Source: Luteimonas panaciterrae
GTDB taxonomy: Bacteria; Pseudomonadota; Gammaproteobacteria; Xanthomonadales; Xanthomonadaceae
Reading direction: 5' to 3'
Assembly: GCF_020511115.1 (NCBI RefSeq)
Contig: NZ_JAJAVH010000008.1
Span: 301,932-365,931 of the forward strand
DNA length: 64,000 nucleotides
The notes under the pieces are model-generated. The model was not told the origin of the DNA and made no database searches. It was given only the letters and a program-made list of their open reading frames with translations. Position 1 is the first letter of the stretch. Each line of letters opens with the position of its first letter. The translations under genes and the position numbers were made by a program. Shown one piece after another: positions 44,445 to 53,297 of this stretch.

Positions 44445-44984
44445 GCGTTTCGTCCGCTGCGCGGCCGAGTTCATTTCTTTTGGTAAGCGCCACTGCACGT
44501 GCAGGAGCGCGTGCGAACGGCGAAGCCGGCCCCGAAGGGGTGAGCGCCATGGATGGCGCGAATCAAAGAAACGAACCAAAGAAAAACGCTTTTCTCGACA
44601 CAGCAATCCCATGGCGGGAAGTGCCCCAGGATTTTCCGACTCACCATTCATGGCTCGGTCGGAAAACGGCGGGCATCCTGCCCGCCGCCCTTCGGGTCTA
44701 GAGGCAGGTTTGGCTCGCAAAGTTTTCAGCAAGAGCAAAAGCTTTGCTCGGCTTTGCTTCGTCCTTCGCTTCTAAAAAAGCTTGAACGCCCAGACAACCG
44801 GAGACCCGAAGGGCGGCGCACAAGGATGTGCGCCGTTTTTCGACCGAGCCAGGAGGGCGAGTCGAAAAATCCCGATAGCAACGAAACTCTGGGGCTGCTT
44901 CGTCGGGGAAAGCGTTTTTCTTTGGTTCGTTTCTTTTGACGCTTATCAAAAGAAATGAACTCGGCCGCGCAGCGGACGAAACGC
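44445..44984. repeat. Composite inverted-repeat element, about 540 bp
   Basis: The two halves are inverted copies of each other. The outer arms (44445-44489 and 44940-44984) are 45 bases with one mismatch. Inner arms (44565-44592 and 44909-44936) are a perfect 28 bases. A third pair (about 44664-44699 and 44800-44835) shares 16 perfect bases (GCCGCCCTTCGGGTCT) and a diverged hairpin. Flanking sequence between these blocks also matches at lower identity. No transposase is encoded; the frames through it are typical spurious ones. It fills most of the gap between the M23 gene and anmK. Confidence 0.8.
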
Positions 44985-45073
44985 CTTTGACTTTCACAAC
45001 CAACAACCAAAAGCAAAGCATTCCCCAAACAAAACCAGTTACCCTTCCCACACACCCCAACCCTCCAACCCAA

Positions 45074-46189
45074 ATGCTCTACTTGGGCCTCATCTCCGGC
45101 ACCAGCGTCGACGGCATCGACACCGCCATCGCAAGCTTCGACGGCAAGCCCGAGCTCATCTTCGGCCGCACCTACGCCTGGCAGCCCCAACTGAAAGAGC
45201 GCCTGGTCACCCTCGGCCAACAATCCGCGACCCTCACCCTCGACGACATCGCCGAACTCGACGTCCGTATCGGCGCCGCCTTCGCCGAAGCCGCGCAACG
45301 CGCGCTCGCCGACAGCGGCACGCAAGCCAAGCAGATCACCGCCATCGGCTCGCACGGACAAACCCTGCGCCATCGCCCGCACGGAGAATTCCCCTATACC
45401 CTTCAACTCGGCGACCCGAACACGATCGCCGAACGCACGGGCATCCGCGTGGTGGCGGACTTCCGTCGCCGCGATGTCGCCGCCGGCGGCCACGGCGCTC
45501 CATTGCTGCCCGCCCTGCACGCGGCGCTGCTGAGTTCACCGGACGAAGATCGCGCCGTGCTCAATCTCGGCGGCATCGCCAATCTCACCTTGCTGCCAAA
45601 ACAAGCCGCCCAGGCCGCCGCCGATCGCAGCCACGTGCGCGGCTTCGACACCGGCCCCGCGAACGGATTGATGGACGCGTGGTGCCTGCGCCATACCGGC
45701 CACGGTTTCGATCGCGACGGCGCGTTCGCGCTGTCAGGCAGGGTCGATGAAGTACTGCTCGCGCGGCTGCTCGACGAATCCTGGTTCGCGCTGCCGCCGC
45801 CGAAATCCACCGGCCGCGATCAGTTCCACCTCGGCTGGCTCGAATCCAAGTTGGCGGGCAATGAAATCCCGCAGGATGTGCAATCCACTCTGCTGATGCT
45901 CAGCGCACGCAGCATCGCCGATGCCTTGCGCGCCGCGCAGCCGCGTACCGCGCGCGTGATCGCCTGCGGTGGCGGCGTGCACAACACCGCGCTGATGTCG
46001 GCGCTGGCGGCGATGCTCCCGGAATGCATCGTCGAATCGAGCGCGGCGCACGGCATCGATCCGGATTTCGTCGAGGCCATGGGCTTCGCCTGGCTCGCGC
46101 ATGCCACACTGCAAGGACTTCCGGGCAATCTGCCCAGCGTCAGTGGCGCGAGCGGTCCGCGGATTCTCGGTGGCATCTATTCGGCTTGA
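45074..46189 (+). CDS. anmK: Anhydro-N-acetylmuramic acid kinase
   Basis: A 371-residue sugar kinase that opens the 1,6-anhydro ring of anhydro-MurNAc and phosphorylates it to MurNAc-6-phosphate during peptidoglycan recycling. Signatures are [12 protein letters not shown] at the N-terminus, [31 protein letters not shown] and ACGGGVHN. The ATG at 45074 fits the family length; the upstream in-frame extension lies in the repeat element. The nearby AmpG-like permease and M23 endopeptidase fit the same recycling pathway. Confidence 0.93.
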   Translation: MLYLGLISGTSVDGIDTAIASFDGKPELIFGRTYAWQPQLKERLVTLGQQSATLTLDDIAELDVRIGAAFAEAAQRALADSGTQAKQITAIGSHGQTLRHRPHGEFPYTLQLGDPNTIAERTGIRVVADFRRRDVAAGGHGAPLLPALHAALLSSPDEDRAVLNLGGIANLTLLPKQAAQAAADRSHVRGFDTGPANGLMDAWCLRHTGHGFDRDGAFALSGRVDEVLLARLLDESWFALPPPKSTGRDQFHLGWLESKLAGNEIPQDVQSTLLMLSARSIADALRAAQPRTARVIACGGGVHNTALMSALAAMLPECIVESSAAHGIDPDFVEAMGFAWLAHATLQGLPGNLPSVSGASGPRILGGIYSA

Positions 46190-46228
46190 TCGTCGCCTGT
46201 CATCCGCGATCGGCCGCGTTCCGCATCA

Positions 46229-47539
46229 CTACGCCTGTGCGGCAGGTTCCTTGATCCGCCGCCACAACCATGCCAGCAGCGCCAATGCCGGGATGACCGT
46301 CGCCGCGCTCAGCACGAAAAAGGTGCTGTACGAGGTCGCCTCGACGATATAGCCAGAGACCCCGCCAACAAACTTGCCCGGCAGATTCGCCAGCGACACC
46401 AACAGCGCGAACTGCGTGGCCGTGAAATTGCGATCGGTAAGGGATGACATGAAGGCGATCGACACCGTGCCGGCGAATCCCTGGCACAGGTTGTCCGCCA
46501 GCAATGCCGCGTAGAACGACCAGATCTGCGACGGGTATTGCGCCATGAGCAGGAAGGCGAGATTCGACAACGCCACGCCAAGCACCGCCACCAGCAGCAT
46601 GCGCCGGAAACCGAACGCCGCCACCGCCACGCCGCCCGCGAAAGCGCCGAGGATGCCCATCCACACGCCGAACAGCTTCGACACCGTGGCGATGTCCGCC
46701 TTGGTGTAACCCGAATCGAGATAGAACGGCCCCGCCATCACGCCGATCACCTGATCCGGGAACTTGTACAACCCGACGAACAGCAACAATGCGATTCCGA
46801 AAGCCCATCCGTGATGGGCGAAGAAGCTCGTGAACGGTTGCCAGAACGCACCGGCCAGATCGATCTTGCGCGCCACCGCCGTTTCCGGTGCCGCGGCCGG
46901 CTCACGCGACAACAACGTCGCGAGCATGGGAAGCAGCATCAGCGACGACATCGCGACATAAGCCGCCGTCCAGCTGCCGTATTCGGCGATGTACAACGCG
47001 CCGGCGCCGCCGACGATCAGACCAACCCGGTAGCCAAGCGTGTAGGTCGCCGCCAAGGCAGCCTGCGAATTGGCCGGCGCGATCTCGATGCGATAGGCAT
47101 CGACCACGGAATCCTGCGTCGCACCCGCGAACGAAGCCACGAGCACCCAGGCAACGAGTCCCGTCACGCTCAATTCCGGGCGCATGTACGCCAGTGCGAA
47201 CAGACCGATGGTCACCACGGCCTGCGACACGATCAACCAGGAACGGCGGCGACCCAGGAACGCGGTGAGCGGAAACGCATAACGATCCAGCAACGGCGCC
47301 CACAGGAACTTCAACAGATAGAAGAAGCTGGCGAGGCTGATCAGGCCGATGCTGCCCAGATCGAGGCCGACGTCACGCAGGCGCGTGGACAAGGTCTGCG
47401 AGGCGATCAGCAGGAACGGCAGTCCGGAACCGAAACCGAACACCGCCATCGTCAGCGCCGACGGCGTGCCGAAGGCGCGCCTGATGCCGGCCCAACCCTT
47501 GTACGACACTTGCGTGGTCGTATCCGCCGTGGTGCTCAC
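46229..47539 (-). CDS. ampG: AmpG-like muropeptide MFS permease
   Basis: A 436-residue major facilitator transporter with about 12 membrane segments. The AmpG branch is indicated by GSGLPFLLIASQTLSTRLRD near the start, LKFLWAPLLDRY, LGRRRSW, ATQDSVVDAYRIE and GYRVGLIVGGAGALYIA. AmpG imports GlcNAc-anhydroMurNAc (peptides) for recycling. Translation starts at GTG 47539, overlapping the exonuclease III stop (GTGA), so it is coupled to that gene. The convergent anmK acts downstream in the same pathway. The AmpG name is by similarity. Confidence 0.82.
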   Translation of the reverse strand: MSTTADTTTQVSYKGWAGIRRAFGTPSALTMAVFGFGSGLPFLLIASQTLSTRLRDVGLDLGSIGLISLASFFYLLKFLWAPLLDRYAFPLTAFLGRRRSWLIVSQAVVTIGLFALAYMRPELSVTGLVAWVLVASFAGATQDSVVDAYRIEIAPANSQAALAATYTLGYRVGLIVGGAGALYIAEYGSWTAAYVAMSSLMLLPMLATLLSREPAAAPETAVARKIDLAGAFWQPFTSFFAHHGWAFGIALLLFVGLYKFPDQVIGVMAGPFYLDSGYTKADIATVSKLFGVWMGILGAFAGGVAVAAFGFRRMLLVAVLGVALSNLAFLLMAQYPSQIWSFYAALLADNLCQGFAGTVSIAFMSSLTDRNFTATQFALLVSLANLPGKFVGGVSGYIVEATSYSTFFVLSAATVIPALALLAWLWRRIKEPAAQA

Positions 47540-48351
47540 AGGGCGTAATCCACCACGAACGGCGCATGATCCGAGAACCGCGGTTCCGGATGAATCGCGC
47601 ACCCTTTCACCTTCTTGCCCAGCGTCGGCGTGATCAGCTGATAGTCGATGCGCCACCCGACATTGTTGGCGCGCGCGGCGCCGCGCTGGCTCCACCAGGT
47701 GTATTCGACGGCGTCCGGTTTCACCACGCGGAAACTGTCCAGCCAGCCCAGGTCGGGTTCCTGGGTACCGTCGCCACAACCGTCGGTGATCATGCCGTTG
47801 AGCCAGGCGCGCTCGGGCGGCAGGCAGCCGGAGTTCTTCTGGTTGGAAGTCCAGTTCTTGATGTCGTTCTTGGCGCGCACGATGTTCCAGTCGCCGCACA
47901 GCACGTAATCGCGTCCGCTGCGCAGCCATTCCTCGAGCACGGGCTTCAACCACTCCATCACTTCGTACTTGAAGTGCTGGCGCGGCTCACCGGACGAGCC
48001 GGACGGGATGTAGAACGACACCACGCTCAAATTGCCGAAACGCGCTTCCAGATAACGGCCTTCGTCATCGAACGGCGCCCAGCCGAGCGCGGTGCGTACC
48101 TCGTCCGGCTCGCGCTTGCTGTAGATGGCCACGCCGCTGTAGCCCTTCTTCGTGATCGCGTCCTTGAACCAGGCCTTGTAGCCTTTGGGCAGGAATTTGC
48201 TGTCCAAGTCGGCGCTTCCGGACAGCTGGTGCTCCTGCGCCTTGGTCTCCTGCACGCACAGCACGTCGGTCTTCTGCTGCGTGAACCACTCGAAGAAGCC
48301 TTTGCTGGCGGCCGAGCGCAGGCCGTTGGCGTTGAAACTCATGATGCGCAT
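47536..48351 (-). CDS. xth: Exodeoxyribonuclease III family enzyme
   Basis: A 271-residue endonuclease/exonuclease/phosphatase-fold protein acting on abasic sites and 3' ends in base excision repair. Catalytic landmarks are FNANGLRS, CVQETKA (metal-binding Glu), YSGVAIYSKRE, CGDWNIVRAKNDI (Asp-Asn), GWRIDYQLIT and the terminal SDHAPFVVDY His. All are conserved, so it should be an active nuclease rather than a Crc-type RNA-binding protein. It is coupled to the AmpG-like gene by a GTGA overlap. Confidence 0.9.
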   Translation of the reverse strand: MRIMSFNANGLRSAASKGFFEWFTQQKTDVLCVQETKAQEHQLSGSADLDSKFLPKGYKAWFKDAITKKGYSGVAIYSKREPDEVRTALGWAPFDDEGRYLEARFGNLSVVSFYIPSGSSGEPRQHFKYEVMEWLKPVLEEWLRSGRDYVLCGDWNIVRAKNDIKNWTSNQKNSGCLPPERAWLNGMITDGCGDGTQEPDLGWLDSFRVVKPDAVEYTWWSQRGAARANNVGWRIDYQLITPTLGKKVKGCAIHPEPRFSDHAPFVVDYAL

Positions 48352-48473
48352 GGGAGCGAACGGGCAGTGGCGAATCGCGCAAGCGTAACGGATTCGGGCG
48401 CCAGCGGCCTGACTGGTGATCTGACTGACAATTCGCGATGCGTCCGGAGCCGTTCGCGCTTTATGATCCCCCC

Positions 48474-48977
48474 ATGATCGCCATCCCCGACTTGCACGTC
48501 GCGCCGGTCACGCCCCAACTCGCCAGCGCCGTGCGCACTTTGCGAGTGGCGGAGGATCAGTATCCCTTCGTCGGCGATGTCACCCTCAACCTCGCCCTGG
48601 CCGAAGCCGACCCGAACAGCGACGCCATGGCGATCCTGGTCGGCGACACCGTGATCGGCTTCTACCAGCTCGATTTCGCCGGCGCCATGGCCGGCTGGAA
48701 TCCGCACGGCAAGGCCGGGGTCGGCCTGCGCGCCTTCATGCTCGATCGCGACTGGCAGGGCCGCGGCCTCGGCACGCGGGCGATCAACGCCTGCTGCGCC
48801 GATCTCGAACGCCGCCACCCCGAGCGCCGCCTGCTCGCGCTCACCGTCAACTGCAGCAACCTCGGCGCCATCCGCGCCTATCGCAAGGCCGGCTTCGTCG
48901 ACACCGGCGAACTGTATTTCGGCGGCAAGGCCGGACCGCAGCACTTGATGGTGCGCGGACTGAACGCCCGAACCTAG
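48474..48977 (+). CDS. GNAT family N-acetyltransferase
   Basis: A 167-residue acetyltransferase. Motif A with the acetyl-CoA loop is RDWQGRGLGTRAI, followed by motif B (NLGAIRAYRKAGFVDTGE). The start at 48474 is preferred; a TATGAT -10-like element lies only six bases upstream, so the mRNA may be leaderless, though an ATG at 48438 is also in frame. The substrate is unknown. Confidence 0.82.
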   Translation: MIAIPDLHVAPVTPQLASAVRTLRVAEDQYPFVGDVTLNLALAEADPNSDAMAILVGDTVIGFYQLDFAGAMAGWNPHGKAGVGLRAFMLDRDWQGRGLGTRAINACCADLERRHPERRLLALTVNCSNLGAIRAYRKAGFVDTGELYFGGKAGPQHLMVRGLNART

Positions 48978-49042
48978 CCGATGCCGCAACGGCGGCGGCG
49001 ATGTGACATCCCGATAGCATCTCGCATGGGACAATGCGCCGC

Positions 49043-49702
49043 ATGACCGATCACCGCACCCGCTTCCTGCAACTCGCCCTGCAAGCCGACGCGCTGCGCT
49101 TCGGCGAATTCGTCCTGAAATCCGGCCGTACCAGCCCGTATTTTTTCAATGCCGGCCGCTTCGACTCCGGCGCGGCGCTGGCAACGCTGGCCAGCTGCTA
49201 CGTCGACGCCATCGACGCCGCCGGCACCGGCTTCGATCTGCTGTTCGGCCCCGCCTACAAGGGCATCCCGCTCGCCGCGGCGATCGCCTGCGAATACGCG
49301 CGCCGCGGCCGCGATCTGCCATTGGCCTTCAACCGCAAGGAGGCCAAGACGCACGGCGAGGGCGGGAACCTGATCGGCGCGCCGCTGGCGGGCCGCCGCG
49401 TGCTGATCGTCGACGACGTGATCACCGCCGGCACCGCGATCCGCGAGGCGCTCACCCTGATCCGCGAGGGCGGCGGCACGCCGGCCGCGATCGCCATCGC
49501 GCTCGATCGTGAAGAGCGCGTGTCCGAGGACGACGACCGCTCCGCGGCACAGACCGTCGCCACCGAACACGGCATCCCCGTGATCGCCATCGCAACTCTG
49601 TCCGACCTGCTTGCGTTCGCCGGCGAAAACTCCACACTGACCGCAGAACGCGACCGTCTGCTCGCCTACCGTGCGCGCTACGGGAGCCGGGTATCGTTGT
49701 AA
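49043..49702 (+). CDS. pyrE: Orotate phosphoribosyltransferase
   Basis: A 219-residue enzyme converting orotate and PRPP to OMP in pyrimidine synthesis. The PRPP-binding signature is VLIVDDVITAGTA (about residues 116-128), the flexible catalytic loop is NRKEAKTHGEGG, and LKSGRTSPYFFNAG is the N-terminal orotate-side motif. The ATG at 49043 gives the usual length; one at 49034 adds three residues. It lies near the exonuclease III gene, a neighbourhood common in this group. Confidence 0.95.
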   Translation: MTDHRTRFLQLALQADALRFGEFVLKSGRTSPYFFNAGRFDSGAALATLASCYVDAIDAAGTGFDLLFGPAYKGIPLAAAIACEYARRGRDLPLAFNRKEAKTHGEGGNLIGAPLAGRRVLIVDDVITAGTAIREALTLIREGGGTPAAIAIALDREERVSEDDDRSAAQTVATEHGIPVIAIATLSDLLAFAGENSTLTAERDRLLAYRARYGSRVSL

Positions 49703-49754
49703 GCGTGCCATTCGTAAGCAAGTCATGATTGGGCCGGCCGGGGGGACGGCATGG

Positions 49755-50429
49755 ATGAAAGCCGTATCGATGAAAACAGCCATCGCATGCACGGTCGGAG
49801 CCTTGTTGCTACTGCCGGCGGCCATCCCCGCGCAACAGAAGAACCAGAAGGCCGCCGCGGCGAAGAAGCTGTATTGCTGGGATGAAGGCGGCCGCCGCAT
49901 CTGCGGCGACACCCTGCCCCCTGAAGCCGTCGATCGCGCGCGCACCGAAATCAACGCCAGCAACGGTAAGACCGTCAAGACGCTCGACCGCACGCAGACC
50001 GACGAAGAACGCGCCGCCGCCGCACTGGCGGAAAAGCAGGCCAAGCTCGCCGCCGAAAGCGAGGCCGCCGTCAAACGCCGCGACCTCGCGATGGCCGAAT
50101 CCTATGCCAGCGAAGAGGAACTGCGCCGCGCCTACGGCGACCGCATCGTCCTCATCGAGGAATCCCTCAAGGGCTCGCGTCTGGCCGTCCTCAGCCTGCG
50201 CCAGAGCCTGCTCGGCCTGCTGCGCCAGGCCGCCGATCTGGAACTGCAATCCAAGTCGGTGGCAAAGCCGCTGACCGAGAAGATCCAGCAGCAGCATGCC
50301 GACCTGCTGCATCTGGAAGACACACTGCAGCAACAGATGGCCGAACGCGCCTCGCTGGGCACTGATCTGGAGCAGACGCTGGAGCGGTATCGTGCGCTGA
50401 AGGGTGCTGGCAGCACCGCGCACGATTGA
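49755..50429 (+). CDS. Secreted coiled-coil protein
   Basis: A 224-residue exported protein with a signal peptide (MKTAIACTVGALLLLPAAIPA). A short Cys-containing segment (LYCWDEGGRRICGDTLPPE) resembles the start of DUF4124 proteins. The rest is a long charged coiled coil (about residues 65-215, rich in Ala, Glu, Gln and Arg). The start at 49755 is favoured by a GGGGGAC site; the second Met at 49770 is possible. Function unknown. Confidence 0.75.
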   Translation: MKAVSMKTAIACTVGALLLLPAAIPAQQKNQKAAAAKKLYCWDEGGRRICGDTLPPEAVDRARTEINASNGKTVKTLDRTQTDEERAAAALAEKQAKLAAESEAAVKRRDLAMAESYASEEELRRAYGDRIVLIEESLKGSRLAVLSLRQSLLGLLRQAADLELQSKSVAKPLTEKIQQQHADLLHLEDTLQQQMAERASLGTDLEQTLERYRALKGAGSTAHD

Positions 50430-50671
50430 GATCCCGAATCATCACTGGAGACCTTCTGACGGGATTCGGTGCTTGAAGATCATGAGAAAAGGCAGGATTT
50501 CAGCGGCAACCAGGGCGCCGTCTTCACACACGCCCTCCCGGAAAATTGGGTAGCATCCGGACCAGCTCTCCGCCAAAGGCATTCAGGATGAGCCGATCTG
50601 TTTTCGCGACCATGGGCTTGCTGCCAGTGACATGCACCGGATCGATCGCATGCGCTTCGGGAAGCAAGCTC

Positions 50672-51367
50672 ATGCATCCCTCGAAAACACGCGCGCTGTT
50701 CGTAGCCGCAACTCTTTCGTTGTTCAACGCAGCCTGTACCGCGCAGCCTCCAGCCTCGGGGCAACCCGAGGCATCCAAAGACGCGCCGCGCTCAGACGCC
50801 GCTCCTCATAAAAGCCTTCCGGCCTCGCCTTCTTCGACACCGAAGGGCGCCTCAGACGCACAGCCTTCTTTCACAATTGACGCCGGCTCCTTTGTGCCCG
50901 CCGGTTTCGAAATCCGCATGGAGAAACATGGCGATCTCAATGCAGATGGCCATGACGATGCCCTGCTCGTTCTTCAAAGCAAGGAAACCCGCGACAAGGA
51001 CTCACGCCCCCGAGCACTCGTGATCATTGGCGGCACACCCGATGGCCGCCCCAAGAAACTTGTCGAAAATTCCAGCGCGGTGCTATGCGCCTCCTGCGGC
51101 GGAATGATGGGAGACCCTCTTGCCGACATTACGGTGAGCCCGGGGCGTTTCGCGATCCGATTCGAAGGCGGATCTCGTGAACTCTGGTCGCGAGAATACG
51201 ACTTCCATTATTCGCAGAAGGACACAGACTGGATCTTGGACCATCTCGTCGAGAAAAATTCGGACAGAATCACAGGTGACGCGGCAAGCAAGCGTCTGGA
51301 TCAGAAAGATTTCGACATTGTTTCGATCAATAATTTCGATCCCGAAACCATGCCCGCAAGCGACTGA
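50672..51367 (+). CDS. Lipoprotein, candidate immunity partner
   Basis: A 231-residue predicted lipoprotein (lipobox LFNAAC about residues 15-20, then a Ser/Pro/Ala linker). The mature domain contains a calcium/FG-GAP-like motif DLNADGHDDALLVL, a CASCGG pair and a C-terminal beta region (SREYDFHYSQKDTDWIL). It is encoded 26 bases upstream of, and on the same strand as, the XVIPCD protein. Immunity lipoproteins typically precede effectors of the Xanthomonadales killing T4SS, so an X-Tfi role is plausible but rests on position only. A/T-ending codons are more frequent than in neighbours. An upstream ATG at 50588 is an alternative start. Confidence 0.65.
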   Translation: MHPSKTRALFVAATLSLFNAACTAQPPASGQPEASKDAPRSDAAPHKSLPASPSSTPKGASDAQPSFTIDAGSFVPAGFEIRMEKHGDLNADGHDDALLVLQSKETRDKDSRPRALVIIGGTPDGRPKKLVENSSAVLCASCGGMMGDPLADITVSPGRFAIRFEGGSRELWSREYDFHYSQKDTDWILDHLVEKNSDRITGDAASKRLDQKDFDIVSINNFDPETMPASD

Positions 51368-51393
51368 AGGGCTACGTATAAGGAAATAGATAC

Positions 51394-51903
51394 ATGCCTA
51401 CCGAAAACGAAATCCCCACCGGCATGCCCCCCGATCCTGGCACCCCCAGCATCCAGAACCCTGTCCGCTCCCTCGGCCCGCACGACACTCGTGATCCGCG
51501 CGACCCCACCCACCCCGACCACGCGCTGTACGAACAGATTCGCGAAGGCGTCCAGCGCCTCGATGCACAACACGGGCGCACGTTCGACGCGGCCAGCGAG
51601 CGGATGTCGATGAGCCTGCTGGCGCTGGCGAAGCAGAACGGCATCTCCCGCGTCGACGAGGTAGCGGTGAACAACCGGACACCAAACCTGCAGGCGGGCG
51701 AGCTGGTCTTCCTCGTGCAGGGCAACCGTTCCGATCCGGCGATGCAGCGCGAGTCCATGCCGACCGCCGTTGCCGCGCAGACACCCGTGAACGACTCGAT
51801 GCAGCGGATCGAAGTGGCGAACCAGCAAATGGCGCAGCAATCCGTGCGACAGGAAGGCCTGCAGCGCGGAGAGGACCCCAATCGCGGCTCCAGGGTGGTC
51901 TGA
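51394..51903 (+). CDS. XVIPCD protein (T4SS effector-type secretion domain)
   Basis: A 169-residue protein that is almost entirely an apparent XVIPCD, the C-terminal signal recognised by VirD4 in bacteria-killing X-T4SSs. Visible hallmarks, in order: HPDHALYEQIREGVQRLDAQ, ASERMSMSLLALAKQNGISR followed by VDEV, ELVFLVQGNRSDPAMQRE, MPTAVAAQTPVNDSMQRIE, and a Gln-rich tail (VANQQMAQQSVRQEG). Only about 35 Pro-rich residues precede the domain, so no toxin domain is present. The start has an AAGGAAAT site. A lipoprotein gene precedes it directly. No T4SS genes lie in the window. Confidence 0.8.
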   Translation: MPTENEIPTGMPPDPGTPSIQNPVRSLGPHDTRDPRDPTHPDHALYEQIREGVQRLDAQHGRTFDAASERMSMSLLALAKQNGISRVDEVAVNNRTPNLQAGELVFLVQGNRSDPAMQRESMPTAVAAQTPVNDSMQRIEVANQQMAQQSVRQEGLQRGEDPNRGSRVV

Positions 51904-52040
51904 CCGCCCACCGGCAGGCAAGGCGGCAACCCCGGCAGTCAAGGCGCCGCGCCGGCCGGATTTGCGGGTTTTCTCCGCTCAGGTTGGCGCCACGGTGCGG
52001 TCGCTATACTCCCGGGCCTTTCCAGGAAAAGGTGCCCCGG

Positions 52041-53297
52041 GTGCCGTCATCGAAATCGTCGCCTCCCCCGTCGACGCTGGCGATCCGGGCCTACACGGCC
52101 ACGACCGCGCTCGGGCGTGGGCGTGAGGCCCAGGCACGGGCGCTGCGCGAGCGCCGTGGCGGCCTGAGGCGCAACGATTTCGGCGAGGGCGCCATCGCCC
52201 GGGAACGGCTGGACTGCTGGATCGGCCGCGTCGACGGCCTGGAGGCCTCGCCCCTGCCGGCAGAATTCGCCCAGTGGGATTGCCGCAACAACCGTCTGGC
52301 CTGGCTCGCGCTGCGGCAGGACGGGCTGTTCGACGCCGTCCTCGCGCTGCGTGAACGCCATGGCGCGACGCGGGTGGCGGTGGTGCTCGGCACCTCCACG
52401 GCCAGCATCGGCGCCACCGAAGAGGCCTACGCGCGGATGACCGAGGGCGACGGCCCTGCTTTTTCGCAGCATTTCCCCGCCGACCTCGCCCGCCCGATCG
52501 TGCACACGCCGCACTCGCTCGGCCATTTCGTGCAATACGCCACCGGCCTGCGCGGGCCGTGCATCACCGTGGCCACGGCCTGCTCGTCGAGCGCCAAGGT
52601 GTTCGCGCAGGCGGCGCGGCTGATCCATGCCGGCGTCGTCGATGCGGCCCTGGTCGGCGGGGTCGACACGCTGTGCGGCAGCATCCTGTTCGGCTTCAAC
52701 GCGCTCGGCCTGGTGTCGGCGCAGCCGTGCCGTCCGTTCGATGCGGAACGCGACGGCCTTTCGCTCGGCGAGGCCGGCGGTTTCGCCATTCTCGAGCGTG
52801 CCGATCTCGGCGACGACACCGGCGATGCCGCATTGCGGCTGTGCGGTTACGGCGAATCCAGCGACGCCCACCACATGTCCTCGCCGCATCCGGAAGGCCT
52901 CGGCGTGCTCGCCGCGATGCGCGATGCGCTGGCGCGCGCCGGCATCGATGCGGGCGACATCGGCTATCTCAATCTGCACGGCACCGCCACGCCCGCCAAC
53001 GACGCGGTGGAAGCGCGCGCCGTGGATGCGCTGTTTCCGGGCAGCGTGCACGCGAGCTCCACCAAGGGCTGGACCGGTCATACGCTCGGCGCGGCCGGCA
53101 TCGTCGAATCGGTGTTCGCACTGATCGCGCTGGAAGACGGCATCCTGCCCGGCATGCTCAACAGCACACGCCGCGACGACGCCTGCGGCGCGCAGATCCG
53201 CCTCGACAACGACGAACGCGCGATCCGTTACGCGATGAACAATTCCTTCGGCTTCGGCGGCAACAACTGCTCTCTGGTCTTCGGGAAGGTGGCGTGA
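52041..53297 (+). CDS. Beta-ketoacyl-ACP synthase of pigment cluster
   Basis: A 418-residue KAS I/II-type ketosynthase (FabB/FabF fold) that extends the polyene chain. The active-site Cys is in TVATACSSSAK, and the two histidines are in LHGTATPANDA and KGWTGHTLGAAG; NNSFGFGGNN closes the fold. The catalytic triad is complete. Translation starts at a GTG; 52041 is preferred because of the AGGAAAAGG site eight bases upstream, with 52032 as alternative. Its stop overlaps the start of the next gene (GTGA). It heads the rightward arm of a xanthomonadin/aryl-polyene type cluster. Confidence 0.9.
   Translation: MPSSKSSPPPSTLAIRAYTATTALGRGREAQARALRERRGGLRRNDFGEGAIARERLDCWIGRVDGLEASPLPAEFAQWDCRNNRLAWLALRQDGLFDAVLALRERHGATRVAVVLGTSTASIGATEEAYARMTEGDGPAFSQHFPADLARPIVHTPHSLGHFVQYATGLRGPCITVATACSSSAKVFAQAARLIHAGVVDAALVGGVDTLCGSILFGFNALGLVSAQPCRPFDAERDGLSLGEAGGFAILERADLGDDTGDAALRLCGYGESSDAHHMSSPHPEGLGVLAAMRDALARAGIDAGDIGYLNLHGTATPANDAVEARAVDALFPGSVHASSTKGWTGHTLGAAGIVESVFALIALEDGILPGMLNSTRRDDACGAQIRLDNDERAIRYAMNNSFGFGGNNCSLVFGKVA

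Noticed and set aside
44439..44738. 99-codon frame inside the inverted-repeat element
   Set aside because: The sequence is repeated in inverted orientation nearby and reads as spurious protein; the DNA repeat explains it.
47536..48351. Naming the exonuclease III homologue Crc
   Set aside because: All catalytic residues of exonuclease III are retained, so a nuclease is the safer call than the Crc regulator.
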